NCBI GenBank assembly: GCA_021826315.1
Contig: JAKAZZ010000021.1
Span: 1-43,050, forward strand
From: Actinomycetes bacterium
GTDB lineage: Bacteria; Actinomycetota; Acidimicrobiia; Acidimicrobiales; Acidimicrobiaceae
DNA: 43,050 bases
Direction: 5' to 3'
Position 1 is the stretch's first letter, and every line of letters starts with the position of its first letter. A program made the translations under genes and the position numbers. Shown here one piece after another: positions 8,732 through 17,649 of the stretch. The notes under the pieces are model-generated. The model searched no databases and had not been told where the DNA came from. It saw only the letters and a list, made by a program, of their open reading frames with translations.

Positions 8732-10537
8732 GTGGCTCAGCCTTACGGTAGTCGCTATGAGATTGTTGAAAAGATTGCTCGCGGAGGCATGGCTGATGTC
8801 TTTAAGGCACGAGACCTCCTACTCGACCGTAGTGTTGCGTTAAAGGTACTCTTTCCGGAGCTCAGCACTTCAGATGCATTTGTTGAGCGCTTTAGGCGCG
8901 AGGCTACTGCGGCCGCCAACCTTAGTCACCCAAATATCGTCTCAGTCTTCGATTGGGGCAAAAGCGAGAACTCCTACTTCATCGTCATGGAGTTAGTTGA
9001 AGGCCAGACTCTCTCTGCTCTAATCAGGAACAACGTGAATATGGGCTTCGAGCACGCTGCTGCAATCGCAAGTGACGTCGCCTCTGCGCTTGGATATGCC
9101 CATCGCCACGGTGTTGTCCACCGAGATATTAAGCCTGGCAACGTTCTTATTACAAATGACGGCCACGTCAAGGTAACTGACTTTGGCATCGCAAGAGCCC
9201 AGAGTGCTTCGAGCGAAGATCTCACACAAGCCGGTTCAGTAATGGGCACTGCAAGCTATATCTCACCAGAGCAGGCCGAATCTAAGTCAGTCGATGGTAG
9301 AAGCGATATCTACTCCTTGGGAATCGTACTCTTCGAGATGATCTGTGGCCAACCCCCATTCAAGGGTGAATCTGCCGTATCTGTTGCCATGAAGCACGTC
9401 AATGAAGCACCTCCCGCAATCGAGTCGCTAAGGCCGGGTACACCTCAACCCTTGATCAACGTAACGATGAAGGCCCTTTCTAAAGACCCCTCCGATCGTT
9501 ACGCTACGGCTCAGGATTTCCGAGCAGACCTACTCAGATTTATTCAAGGGCGCCCGGTCGAGGCAGGTTCGGGGCTGAGGGGTGGCGACGCTACCGCGGT
9601 CTTTGATGAAGTAGTTAATAGTAGACGGGGCTTCTCTGACGATAGGGCTCCCGACTACCTAGAGGCGACGACCATAATACCGTTGGCTCCAGCCCAACCA
9701 AATAAGAAGCGTGAAAACCTCGGAACTATTATCGCAGTAGCAGCGGGTGTAGTTGTCCTTGCAATCTTCTTCCTGGTTTTCTCCCTTGTAAAGGGCAATA
9801 AGTTGGCTACCCCAACTACCACTACTCTGCCAGCTATTTCGGTTCCATCGGTAGTCGGTGATCCTGTAAATACCGCCACGAGCTCACTTTCGTCACAGGG
9901 ATTGGTATATAAGATCTCATACCAGCAGTCTTCCTCGGTACCCAATGGAACGGTTCTATCGCAGAATCCAGTGGCGGGATCTCAGGTAACCAAGGGGGCA
10001 TCTATTGCGATCCAAGTCTCCTCTGGGGCGGCTCTAGTCGCCTTGCCGAATGTCGTCAATCAGACGATTGGTAATGCGGAGTCACAGTTAGTGCCACTTG
10101 GTTTTTCGATTTCAACGACGTACGTTAACTCCTCTACCCCTAACGGAACTGTCATAAAGCAGAGTCCAACAGGTGGCGGAAAAGCGCCGCAAGGATCCAC
10201 CATAGATCTCACAGTCTCCAATGGTCCATCTCAAGTTAGTGTCCCTGACGTGAGCGGTCAACCAAGTGCTCAAGCGGCAAATGCCCTTGGTACAGCAGGG
10301 CTCTCCCTTGGTAATACCACCAATCAGCCATCTGCGACTGTGCCATCTGGTGATGTTATCTCGACGAACCCAACAGCAGGAACTCAAGTAGCTCCTAACT
10401 CGAGCGTTGATCTCGTGGTTTCGAGTGGTCCTGCACCGACTACAACGACGACCGCAGCTCCAACCACTACGTCGCCTACAACGACGACCGCAGCTACGAC
10501 GACGACCGCAGCTCCAACCACTACCGCCGCCGGCTAA
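8732..10537 (+). CDS. pknB: PknB-type Ser/Thr kinase with three PASTA domains
   Basis: The frame opens with TTG at 8726 directly after the pbpA stop, but ggaggg at 8717-8722 is better spaced for the GTG at 8732 (MAQPYGSRYEI), which I prefer. The kinase domain (about 9-275) has the Gly loop IARGGMADV, catalytic HRDIKPGN, DFG and the GTASYISPEQ P+1 loop. One membrane helix (about 332-357) leads to three extracellular PASTA repeats (about 370-570), which sense muropeptides or lipid II, and then a Thr/Ala-rich tail of about 35 residues. It would phosphorylate cell-wall and division proteins, with FhaA/FhaB as readers and PstP as eraser. The companion kinase pknA is absent. Its 3' end overlaps the opposing trpG/pabA by 17 bp. 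Confidence 0.96.
   Translation: MAQPYGSRYEIVEKIARGGMADVFKARDLLLDRSVALKVLFPELSTSDAFVERFRREATAAANLSHPNIVSVFDWGKSENSYFIVMELVEGQTLSALIRNNVNMGFEHAAAIASDVASALGYAHRHGVVHRDIKPGNVLITNDGHVKVTDFGIARAQSASSEDLTQAGSVMGTASYISPEQAESKSVDGRSDIYSLGIVLFEMICGQPPFKGESAVSVAMKHVNEAPPAIESLRPGTPQPLINVTMKALSKDPSDRYATAQDFRADLLRFIQGRPVEAGSGLRGGDATAVFDEVVNSRRGFSDDRAPDYLEATTIIPLAPAQPNKKRENLGTIIAVAAGVVVLAIFFLVFSLVKGNKLATPTTTTLPAISVPSVVGDPVNTATSSLSSQGLVYKISYQQSSSVPNGTVLSQNPVAGSQVTKGASIAIQVSSGAALVALPNVVNQTIGNAESQLVPLGFSISTTYVNSSTPNGTVIKQSPTGGGKAPQGSTIDLTVSNGPSQVSVPDVSGQPSAQAANALGTAGLSLGNTTNQPSATVPSGDVISTNPTAGTQVAPNSSVDLVVSSGPAPTTTTTAAPTTTSPTTTTAATTTTAAPTTTAAG
10432..10531 (+). repeat. Low-complexity Thr/Ala codon repeat at the 3' end of pknB
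   Basis: Imperfect tandem units based on acgacgaccgcagct encode the TTTAA-type tail. The last unit runs into the stop codons of the convergent trpG/pabA, giving that protein its Arg-rich C-terminus. Such an array is prone to length variation without frameshift. Confidence 0.75.
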
Positions 10538-11135
10538 GGGCTAGGTTAGCTTTCGTAATTTCAATGAAATTCCGAACTAGTGCCTTGCCGTCGGTGGTGT
10601 AGATCGACTCGGGATGGAACTGGACGCCATAGAGGTCGTACTCACGGTGTTTCATCCCCATTACGAGTTCGTCTTCTGAGCGGGCTGTAATCTCTAACTC
10701 TGATGGAATCGTAGCTTCATCGACGATAAGGGAGTGGTATCGGGTAGCTATCATAGGATTTGGAACCCCTTTGAAGAGTCCTTCTCCGTTGTGGGTTATC
10801 TGAGAGGTCTTTCCATGCATCGGCTTTGGTGCCCGAATAACACTTGCGCCATAGACCTCTCCTATTGCTTGGTGGCCGAGGCATACGCCAAGGATCGGTA
10901 GCTTTGGGGCGTAATCTGTGATGATTTGCTTGGTCTCGCCCGCTTCCGATGGATTTCCTGGTCCGGGAGAGATGACGATGGCGTCGTAGTCTCCAGAGTC
11001 GATATTGCTGCGATCGACGCGATTATTGCGCACTACATCAACGTCTATTTCAAGTTCTCTAAAGTATTGGACTAAATTGAAGACGAATGAATCGAAGTTA
11101 TCGACCATAAGGATGCGTGGCGACTTGTTTGTCAT
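10521..11135 (-). CDS. trpG/pabA: Glutamine amidotransferase subunit of anthranilate/aminodeoxychorismate synthase
   Basis: The 204-residue class I glutamine amidotransferase has the nucleophile Cys in GVCLGHQAIGE, the oxyanion motif SPGPGNP and the catalytic His-Glu in VQFHPESIYT. It supplies ammonia from glutamine to TrpE or PabB for tryptophan or folate synthesis. Neither partner is in the window, so the choice between trpG and pabA cannot be made from sequence. A trpG-annotated gene also sits between crgA and pknB in Mycobacterium, so this is conserved synteny. It converges on pknB with a 17-bp overlap. Confidence 0.93.
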   Translation of the reverse strand: MTNKSPRILMVDNFDSFVFNLVQYFRELEIDVDVVRNNRVDRSNIDSGDYDAIVISPGPGNPSEAGETKQIITDYAPKLPILGVCLGHQAIGEVYGASVIRAPKPMHGKTSQITHNGEGLFKGVPNPMIATRYHSLIVDEATIPSELEITARSEDELVMGMKHREYDLYGVQFHPESIYTTDGKALVRNFIEITKANLALSRRR

Positions 11136-11205
11136 ACATCAGAGCATAACTTGTCTGATTTAGTGACTTTATCGGAGATCTAACTTTGATCTTGGAGGGA
11201 ATTTC

Positions 11206-11490
11206 TTGTCTGAACGGCGAGCGCGGGTAGAACGCAAACGGGAGATGCAAAAGAAGAGGGCAGCGAACAGGGGTGTTACTCCAACTGGTAGGGTCCAAGC
11301 CCCTCTTCGTCGCAAGGGGCCATCGCCTAGGTGGATGCTCTATCTCATCTTTGCCTCCCTTGCCTTAGGGTTTTTATTGATCTTTATCAACTATCTTGGC
11401 GTCCTGCCAGGTGGTGCCTCAAACTGGTACCTTTTGGTTGGTATCGTCTTGTTGGCGGTGGGATTTTACGTCGCCACTAAGTATCGCTAA
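11206..11490 (+). CDS. crgA: Cell-division protein CrgA
   Basis: The 94-residue protein has a highly basic N-terminus of about 45 residues and two membrane helices (about 46-64 and 73-90) separated by a short loop, the standard CrgA architecture. It starts at TTG with ggaggg 6 nt upstream. CrgA recruits FtsI and other divisome parts at the septum in actinobacteria. It is divergent from trpG/pabA across about 70 bp and completes the conserved crgA-trpG-pknB neighbourhood. Confidence 0.93.
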   Translation: MSERRARVERKREMQKKRAANRGVTPTGRVQAPLRRKGPSPRWMLYLIFASLALGFLLIFINYLGVLPGGASNWYLLVGIVLLAVGFYVATKYR

Positions 11491-11537
11491 CTCCAAAGTG
11501 TGAATGAATGAAATGACCCTGTGCTAACGTCAATGGG

Positions 11538-13628
11538 GTGATTGACAGAGAGATACTAAAGTTCATCGCCAAAGAGCGCTACATAGGTACCAGGCAGTGG
11601 GTTTCACCCAAGTTCTCCCCCGATGGTAGTAAGGTCTACTACCTCTTCGGTGAAGAGGATGACCCTTCGACCCTCCATCTTTTTGCCTTTGATATCGAAG
11701 AGAAATCTTCAAAGAGGCTAAACGTCGGGGCGCAAGTCGAAGGTGGAGAGCTATCGCTAGCAGAGGAGCTTCGTCGCGAGCGACTTCGAAGTCCCTATCA
11801 AGGGGTTAGCGAATTTAGGATCTTCGGGGACGCTGAAGCCCATTTGATCTTGGTAAATACCGATGGACGCTTCTCACTCTTTGACCCGATTACTGAGCGT
11901 GTTGTCTTTGAATTTAGCGAAGACGGCGTTGTGGATGTAAAGCCCTTAGAGTCTCTTGATCGATGGGTTGCATCTACAACTAATAAGATTCTGATCTTCG
12001 AGGTCTCAAGTGGCGCCACTAACGTTGTGGCAGAGGCACCGGCGAATAACTCCCTTGGAATTGCAGAGTACATCTGTCAAGAGGAGTTTGGAAGACTAAG
12101 CGGACTCTTTACCCACTATGGCTCATCGGCGTTTGTCTATGCGAAGATTGATCACTCGCCAACTCCAGTCTTTCCAATCGTAAATCATTCGAGTGGCGAA
12201 GTTCGCCTCGAGGAGTATCACTATCCATTTGTAGGTGGAGACAATGAGAAGGTCGACCTGATCCTCAATGGGGCATCCGGCGAGGTTACCCTAGACCTCG
12301 GGGTATGTGAGTACATCCCTCACGTTGAATGGGTAAGTGATCAACTTCTAGTTGTTGCAACGTTGAATCGTGCCCAAACGCTACTTAGATGGATCTTCTT
12401 TGATGCAAGTGGACGCGTTGTCTCAACTACCGAGCGAACCAACGAGAAGTGGATTAACGTCTCGCCAGCTTTAGAGGTAGTGGATTCTACAACCATCGCG
12501 GTTATCGACGAGGAGAGCGGCTTTGGCCACATCCTATTGATCTCCTCAGATGGTGAGCTAAAACAACTTACCGAGGGCGATTGGATGGTCTCTGATATCG
12601 TTGGAGTCGCCGACGGGAGCATCTACTTTATCGGATCCCCCTTAGATCCACGGTCACGACCGATCTATCGAGTCTCGCTTGCCGGCGGCGCCATCGAGAA
12701 AGTCTCTTTTGAGCGTGGCCTTCACGCCGGTCAAATCTCACCAAGTGGCACTCACATCGTCGATCTATTCTCAACCAAGGACCAACCAGTTACTACCCAA
12801 GTTCGATCACTAACTGGAGATCTTCTCTTTGAACTTGTATCTCCGGTTGATCAGGCGCCATTTGCGATGGATCCCCCGATCGACCTCGAATACACCACTC
12901 GAGATGGGGTAACACTGTATGGCCAACTCTACCTGCCCGATGGTGACACAACTGGGGCATCGCTTTTGGTTGACGTCTACGGTGGACCTCATGCACAACT
13001 CGTCACCGATACCTTTGGTGCTACTAAAGACTTAGAGGCGCAGTATCTTCGTTCAATTGGGATCGCTACCTTGAAGGTCGATAACCGAGGGTCTGCAAAT
13101 CGTGGAAAAGCATTTGAAGAGTGGCTCTTTCACTGTTATGGAACCTATGAGTTGGGTGATCAATTGGAGTTCCTTGACTATGTCATTGAGCTCTATGGCT
13201 TTGATAGCGCCAAAGTTGGCGCCACTGGATGGAGCTACGGTGGGTTTATGACCCTCTCTCTCCTTCTCAAGTACCCTGATCGCTTTAGGGTTGGTGTCGC
13301 TGGTGCCCCTGTAACTGACTTTCGCTTCTACGATACCGGTTATACCGAGAGGTACCTTGGCTCAGATCCAAGTGCAGATTCCTATGTAAAGTCCGACGTC
13401 AGGCCACTGATCACGCGCCTCAAGTCGAAGTTACTTGTAATCCATGGATTGATCGACGAGAACGTTCACGTCAGAAATACCCTCTCACTGATGCAGGAGG
13501 CGACTGAAAAGGGAGTCATGTTCGAGACCTTTTTGATTCCAAATTCACGCCACATGCCAAGAGGCGAGGGGTTGTTGATGGAGATCGCAGATCGGCGCCT
13601 TGGGTTTCTTATTGAGAATCTTTGGTAG
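11538..13628 (+). CDS. S9-family peptidase (prolyl oligopeptidase/DPP-like)
   Basis: The 696-residue enzyme has a beta-propeller N-terminal part (to about residue 430) and a C-terminal alpha/beta hydrolase domain. The catalytic triad is Ser566 (GWSYGGFM), Asp640 (HGLIDENVH) and His672 (NSRHMP). The layout fits the dipeptidyl-peptidase IV / acylaminoacyl-peptidase branch of S9, which cleaves short peptides. No signal peptide is visible, so it is probably cytoplasmic. The start is GTG with only a weak ribosome site. Downstream at 13674 is a strong terminator. Confidence 0.92.
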   Translation: MIDREILKFIAKERYIGTRQWVSPKFSPDGSKVYYLFGEEDDPSTLHLFAFDIEEKSSKRLNVGAQVEGGELSLAEELRRERLRSPYQGVSEFRIFGDAEAHLILVNTDGRFSLFDPITERVVFEFSEDGVVDVKPLESLDRWVASTTNKILIFEVSSGATNVVAEAPANNSLGIAEYICQEEFGRLSGLFTHYGSSAFVYAKIDHSPTPVFPIVNHSSGEVRLEEYHYPFVGGDNEKVDLILNGASGEVTLDLGVCEYIPHVEWVSDQLLVVATLNRAQTLLRWIFFDASGRVVSTTERTNEKWINVSPALEVVDSTTIAVIDEESGFGHILLISSDGELKQLTEGDWMVSDIVGVADGSIYFIGSPLDPRSRPIYRVSLAGGAIEKVSFERGLHAGQISPSGTHIVDLFSTKDQPVTTQVRSLTGDLLFELVSPVDQAPFAMDPPIDLEYTTRDGVTLYGQLYLPDGDTTGASLLVDVYGGPHAQLVTDTFGATKDLEAQYLRSIGIATLKVDNRGSANRGKAFEEWLFHCYGTYELGDQLEFLDYVIELYGFDSAKVGATGWSYGGFMTLSLLLKYPDRFRVGVAGAPVTDFRFYDTGYTERYLGSDPSADSYVKSDVRPLITRLKSKLLVIHGLIDENVHVRNTLSLMQEATEKGVMFETFLIPNSRHMPRGEGLLMEIADRRLGFLIENLW

Positions 13629-13673
13629 TCCATCTAAAACAAATGCCCTAATTGGGGCGTAGTTTTGAAACGT

Positions 13674-13703
13674 AAACAGGGAGGGCAGATGCCCTCCCTG
13701 TTT
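13674..13703 (+). terminator. Intrinsic terminator, probably bidirectional
   Basis: aaacagggagggca pairs perfectly with tgccctccctgttt (14 bp, centre ga), about 45 bp after the S9 peptidase stop. The stem begins AAA and ends TTT, so it could serve both this gene and the thiolase gene reading from the other side. Confidence 0.85.
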
Positions 13704-13732
13704 CGTTCTGCGTAGATCTGCTCCTGCCAAGG

Positions 13733-13857
13733 TTCAGCGGGATAAAGGCTGAACCCTTAGACATGAACCCTGGGCTTTGAGCCCTGAACATCGAACCCTG
13801 AGCGTTGAGGCTTAAGGTTTGAACCATTAGCCGTTGGTCATGTCTAAGGGCTAATGG
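13733..13857. repeat. Cluster of nested, mutually exclusive inverted repeats
   Basis: Between the terminator and the thiolase stop there are a 13-bp perfect inverted repeat (cccttagacatga 13754-13766 with tcatgtctaaggg 13838-13850) and a 9-bp one (ccattagcc 13824-13832 with ggctaatgg 13849-13857) whose arms overlap, so both cannot form at once. Small hairpins (gttcag/ctgaac, gggct/agccc) and three copies of gaaccct lie inside. No open frame of substance is present. Confidence 0.7.
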
Positions 13858-13873
13858 CAGGGCCTTATCTTAT

Positions 13874-15046
13874 CTAGAGCCTCTCGATGATGGTGGCATT
13901 TGCCATGCCGCCACCTTCGCACATCGTCTGGAGGCCGTAGCGTCCGCCGGTGCGCTCTAGCTCGCAGAGGAGGGTCGCAAGTAGCTTGGTTCCAGAGGCG
14001 CCAAGTGGGTGACCTAGGGCGATTGCTCCACCATTGACATTCACCCTTGACATATCTGGGTGAATCTCCTTCTCCCACGCTAGAACTACGGAGGCGAAGG
14101 CTTCGTTGATCTCGACTAGATCCATGTCTTCGATCGACATCTTGGTTCGCTCCAAGATCTTTTGTGTTGCAGGGATTGGGCCGGTGAGCATGGTTATTGG
14201 GTCAACTCCGGCTAGGGAGAATGAGACGAAGCGTGCCCTTGGCTTGAGGTTTAGTCTTGCGGCCATCTCTTCGCTCATGATGAGGGCCGCAGAGGCGCCG
14301 TCGGTGATCTGTGAAGAGTTACCGGCTGTTACCTTGCCATTCTCTTTGAATGCTGCCTTTAGGGAGGCTAGAACCTCGAGCGAGGTGTCACGGATTCCCT
14401 CGTCCGATGTCTGAATCTCACCAGTCTCTCCGCCCTCTGCGCGGCGTACTGCGATCGGTATGATCTCTCGGTCAAAGCGGTTCTCGTCTCTCGCGATTGC
14501 GGCAAGTTGTTGGCTACGAAGCCCGAAGCGGTCGAGTTCTTCGCGTGAAAGGTTCCACTGGTCAGCTATGAGTTCAGCTGAGAGTCCTTGGTGTACGAGG
14601 CCACCCTGATCGCTGTAGCGCTCCATGACCTTTGGGCCAAAGGGCTTACCTGGTCCATTGGCGGCAGAGGAGCCCATTGGAACCTGGGTCATTGCCTCGA
14701 CACCTGCTGCAATTACCACGTCGTGAAAGCCTGACATGACAGATTGAGCTGCGAAGGCTACTGCTTGCTGTGATGAGCCGCACTGGCGGTCAACCGTAGT
14801 TGCACAGACTGTCTCTGGAAAGCCCGCTCCTAGGACCGCGTTTCTTGCGATGTTGATCGATTGTGCACCGACCTGCATAACGCAACCCATAACCACATCT
14901 TCGATGATTGCTGGATCAATATCGTTTCTAGCTACGAGTGCCTTGAGGGTCTCGGCAGCTAGGTCGGCTGGGTGCCAACCTGATAGCTTGCCATTTCTCT
15001 TTCCGCCTGGAGTGCGGACTACGTCTACTATTACCGCATTGGTCAC
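13874..15046 (-). CDS. Acetyl-CoA C-acyltransferase (thiolase)
   Basis: The 390-residue thiolase has the acyl-accepting Cys89 in VDRQCGSSQQA, the NEAFA motif, His in ALGHPLGASG and the second Cys in TMCEGGGMANA. It exchanges acyl groups with CoA, either degrading 3-ketoacyl-CoA or condensing acetyl-CoA. No beta-oxidation partners are adjacent, so direction and chain length are unknown. It is transcribed toward the hairpin cluster. Confidence 0.93.
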   Translation of the reverse strand: MTNAVIVDVVRTPGGKRNGKLSGWHPADLAAETLKALVARNDIDPAIIEDVVMGCVMQVGAQSINIARNAVLGAGFPETVCATTVDRQCGSSQQAVAFAAQSVMSGFHDVVIAAGVEAMTQVPMGSSAANGPGKPFGPKVMERYSDQGGLVHQGLSAELIADQWNLSREELDRFGLRSQQLAAIARDENRFDREIIPIAVRRAEGGETGEIQTSDEGIRDTSLEVLASLKAAFKENGKVTAGNSSQITDGASAALIMSEEMAARLNLKPRARFVSFSLAGVDPITMLTGPIPATQKILERTKMSIEDMDLVEINEAFASVVLAWEKEIHPDMSRVNVNGGAIALGHPLGASGTKLLATLLCELERTGGRYGLQTMCEGGGMANATIIERL

Positions 15047-15132
15047 CTTATTGAACCCTCACTTCATAAAACAGTTTGTAATCAAACTATTTAAAGAAGG
15101 TATCAGAGTTTGGAGGGGCTATCAAGCGATAG

Positions 15133-16848
15133 CTAAACCTTGAGAGTCGTTTTGTCAAATGCAACGACGTCGATCAGGCCAAGGTCAGTGATTCGAAGAT
15201 CTGGTATTACAGATAGCCCGAGGAACGAAAGGGTCATAAATGGCTCTTTGAGAGTTCCTTTTAGCCCACTGTGCACCGCCTCTTCAAGGGTTCGTAGCTG
15301 TGCTGCCACCTCTGGTGCACGCAATGTCGACATCAGCCCACCTACATTTAGCCTTACCTCGGCGAGGATCTTTCCATCGAGGACGGCTACTTGGCCACCG
15401 CCTATCTCTCGTAGGCGTTCAATGGCGATATTCATGTCGTTATTCGATGACTCGTTTAGACCACCAACCACCATGATGTTGTGTGCGTCGTGGGCGACTG
15501 TCGATGCAATCGCGCCTCGTTCGATACCAAAACCTTCGACAAAGCCAACGCCATATCGTCCAGTCTTATGGTGGCGTTCGATGACTGCTATTCGTGAGAG
15601 GTTATCGAGTTGTGTTGCAGGTGTGTGTCGCTCGTTCGTTAAAAGTGAATTCTCATGCACGACAATCACCCTGACGATGTCACTGTCGTCGAGGTCGATG
15701 AAAAAGTCGTAGTGCTTTTTCTGCTCGGTGTTCACCGATGACAACATCCAGTTAGGTGGGGGACTTAGATTAATTGCGGTGGGTAGGGCAATGTTGTCTT
15801 TTGCTACTTGAACACCTCTGTGAAAGACCATATTGGTCTTGAACGAGACAAGATCCTCTAAGACCACGACATCGGCTTGATAGCCAGGTCCAAGGGATCC
15901 GAGGTCGTAGAGTTGGTGGTACTCTGCGGGATTGGAAGTTGCTAAGACAAGAGCGTCTTCGGGGCGGATGCCACATTCAACGGCAATCTTTAGACAGTCG
16001 TTCATGTGGCCATCTTCGATCAGAGTCGAGGGTTCGCGATCGTCGGTGCAAAGGGCCACACGGTCGGTACCACCAACTTTGACGGTCTTTATCAACTCCC
16101 GTAGGTTCTTGCTAGCAGACCCTTCACGAATGAAGATCCACATCCCCTTTTGACGCTTTTCGTGGGCCTCTTCGAAGGTGGTGCACTCATGGTCAGATTC
16201 AACCCCAGCGGTTAGGTAGGCATCTAGATCTTTACCCCTAACCGATGGCGCATGGCCATCGACTCGACGACCATTGGCACTTGCAATCTTTGCTAATACC
16301 TCGTCGTCGCCGTAGATGACTCCGGGATAGTTCATGACCTCTGCTACACCTATAGCGCCATAATCATCTAAGAGAGACGCAACTGAATCTGGCCCAAGTG
16401 TTGCACCTGGTGATTCAAACTTTGAGGCCGGAACACAAGATGAGGCGGAGACTAAGAATTGAAAGCGCTGTTTCTTGGCTGCGTCGATCAGGGCTGAGAC
16501 GCCAGGAACTCCAAAGACGTTAGCAATCTCATGGGGGTCTGCTATGACTGTTGTGGTTCCATTAGCTAGAGCTAAGGGCACAAACTCATCGATCCAAAGT
16601 TTGGTGGACTCTAAATGCATGTGGGCATCGATAAATGCTGGGACGATGTGGCGGCCGGCAACTTCGATGATCTCTTTGGCGGGGCGATCTCCCCATCCGA
16701 CGATTACTCCGTCAGTTATTGCTAGTGAGGTTTCGACCCACTCTCTCGTAGCGGTGGAAAAGATCTTTCCACCGCGGATGAGTAGGTCTACTTCAACGTC
16801 GCCGCGAGATGCGGCAAGGAGTTTGGAACTTCGGGGGGTGCGTGCCAT
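15133..16848 (-). CDS. ade: Adenine deaminase
   Basis: The 571-residue protein is an Ade-type amidohydrolase. It has DAHMHLEST with the metal-binding histidines, DPHEIANVFG, GHAPSVRGKDL, the ESDHECT segment and CTDDREPSTL, plus the long C-terminal domain typical of Ade. It hydrolyses adenine to hypoxanthine and ammonia in purine salvage. The usual length is about 550-600. It starts at ATG 16848. A small hairpin (gctatc 15118-15123 / gatagc 15128-15133) sits at the stop codon. Confidence 0.94.
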   Translation of the reverse strand: MARTPRSSKLLAASRGDVEVDLLIRGGKIFSTATREWVETSLAITDGVIVGWGDRPAKEIIEVAGRHIVPAFIDAHMHLESTKLWIDEFVPLALANGTTTVIADPHEIANVFGVPGVSALIDAAKKQRFQFLVSASSCVPASKFESPGATLGPDSVASLLDDYGAIGVAEVMNYPGVIYGDDEVLAKIASANGRRVDGHAPSVRGKDLDAYLTAGVESDHECTTFEEAHEKRQKGMWIFIREGSASKNLRELIKTVKVGGTDRVALCTDDREPSTLIEDGHMNDCLKIAVECGIRPEDALVLATSNPAEYHQLYDLGSLGPGYQADVVVLEDLVSFKTNMVFHRGVQVAKDNIALPTAINLSPPPNWMLSSVNTEQKKHYDFFIDLDDSDIVRVIVVHENSLLTNERHTPATQLDNLSRIAVIERHHKTGRYGVGFVEGFGIERGAIASTVAHDAHNIMVVGGLNESSNNDMNIAIERLREIGGGQVAVLDGKILAEVRLNVGGLMSTLRAPEVAAQLRTLEEAVHSGLKGTLKEPFMTLSFLGLSVIPDLRITDLGLIDVVAFDKTTLKV

Positions 16849-16891
16849 AAGTAATTATTCTACTTTCTTATGGCTTCAAACAAAGTGGCCT

Positions 16892-17455
16892 CTAGTTTAC
16901 GGACTCCTTGAGGCTTCTTCTAGCTGAGAGCGCTGCATAATCAACGACACAAGTTGGGCAGTCGTCGCAGTTGACTAGGCCAAGGTTGAATGCTATACCG
17001 AAGATCTTACAACCAAGGCAAAAGCCTAGGAATCCCTCGAGGGAGGCGGCCACGCCGAGGGCGATCAGAACGATTAGCGCTGGAGTGAAAGACGAGAGTG
17101 TAAGGGCGAGGATTGCTGCACCGAACGAGAAGACGACGCCGATTGCTTGGGCGAAGCGCTTCGGCTTTCCTGCTACAAGCTTTTCGTACTTGCTTAGGCG
17201 TGGGGCTACAAGCTTGGTAGCGATAATGCCCAATGGCGAGATCTTTGGACCAGAAGAAACTCTCGCTAGAAAGCCGTAGCACAGAGGGATAAAGAGCAGG
17301 CGGTTGTGGGTTATCGCGAGGAAGGCGACCTGTGCTACTACGCCAATAGCAACTACTCGGGCGGCTACTTCATTTACTGGATCCGGGAAGGTAAAGAACC
17401 CTTGCTTACCCTTTGCATTTGATGCTGTATCCGTCTGTGCCTTTGCCACTGCCAT
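16892..17455 (-). CDS. DUF4395 family membrane protein
   Basis: The roughly 187-residue protein has four predicted membrane segments and the DUF4395 signature cysteines near the C-terminus (GFCLGCKIFG, then NCDDCPTC). A TTG just before the ATG extends the frame by one residue; I use the ATG. The family is common in actinobacteria, often beside thioredoxin or rhodanese genes, which are not seen here. Function unknown; the paired cysteines suggest redox or metal chemistry, but that is inference. Confidence 0.85.
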   Translation of the reverse strand: MAVAKAQTDTASNAKGKQGFFTFPDPVNEVAARVVAIGVVAQVAFLAITHNRLLFIPLCYGFLARVSSGPKISPLGIIATKLVAPRLSKYEKLVAGKPKRFAQAIGVVFSFGAAILALTLSSFTPALIVLIALGVAASLEGFLGFCLGCKIFGIAFNLGLVNCDDCPTCVVDYAALSARRSLKESVN

Positions 17456-17649
17456 CAATACTCCATCCGTGTCAGCTGCGTTATCTAACTAAAAACTTCT
17501 ATTGTTGATAAACCTTATCATATTTATTCTATTTCCGTTGTGGGAAGATTTCATGCCATCTAGGGGATCTTGATAGTGTGACTCTTTTGATGAACTCTAT
17601 CGAAAGGCGTTAGCGTTATCTTCAAGGAAAGTTTGTAGAAAGTAGATTT

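Noticed and set aside
13733-13857. CRISPR array
   Set aside because: Repeats are short, irregular and arranged as inverted repeats; no regular spacers and no cas genes.
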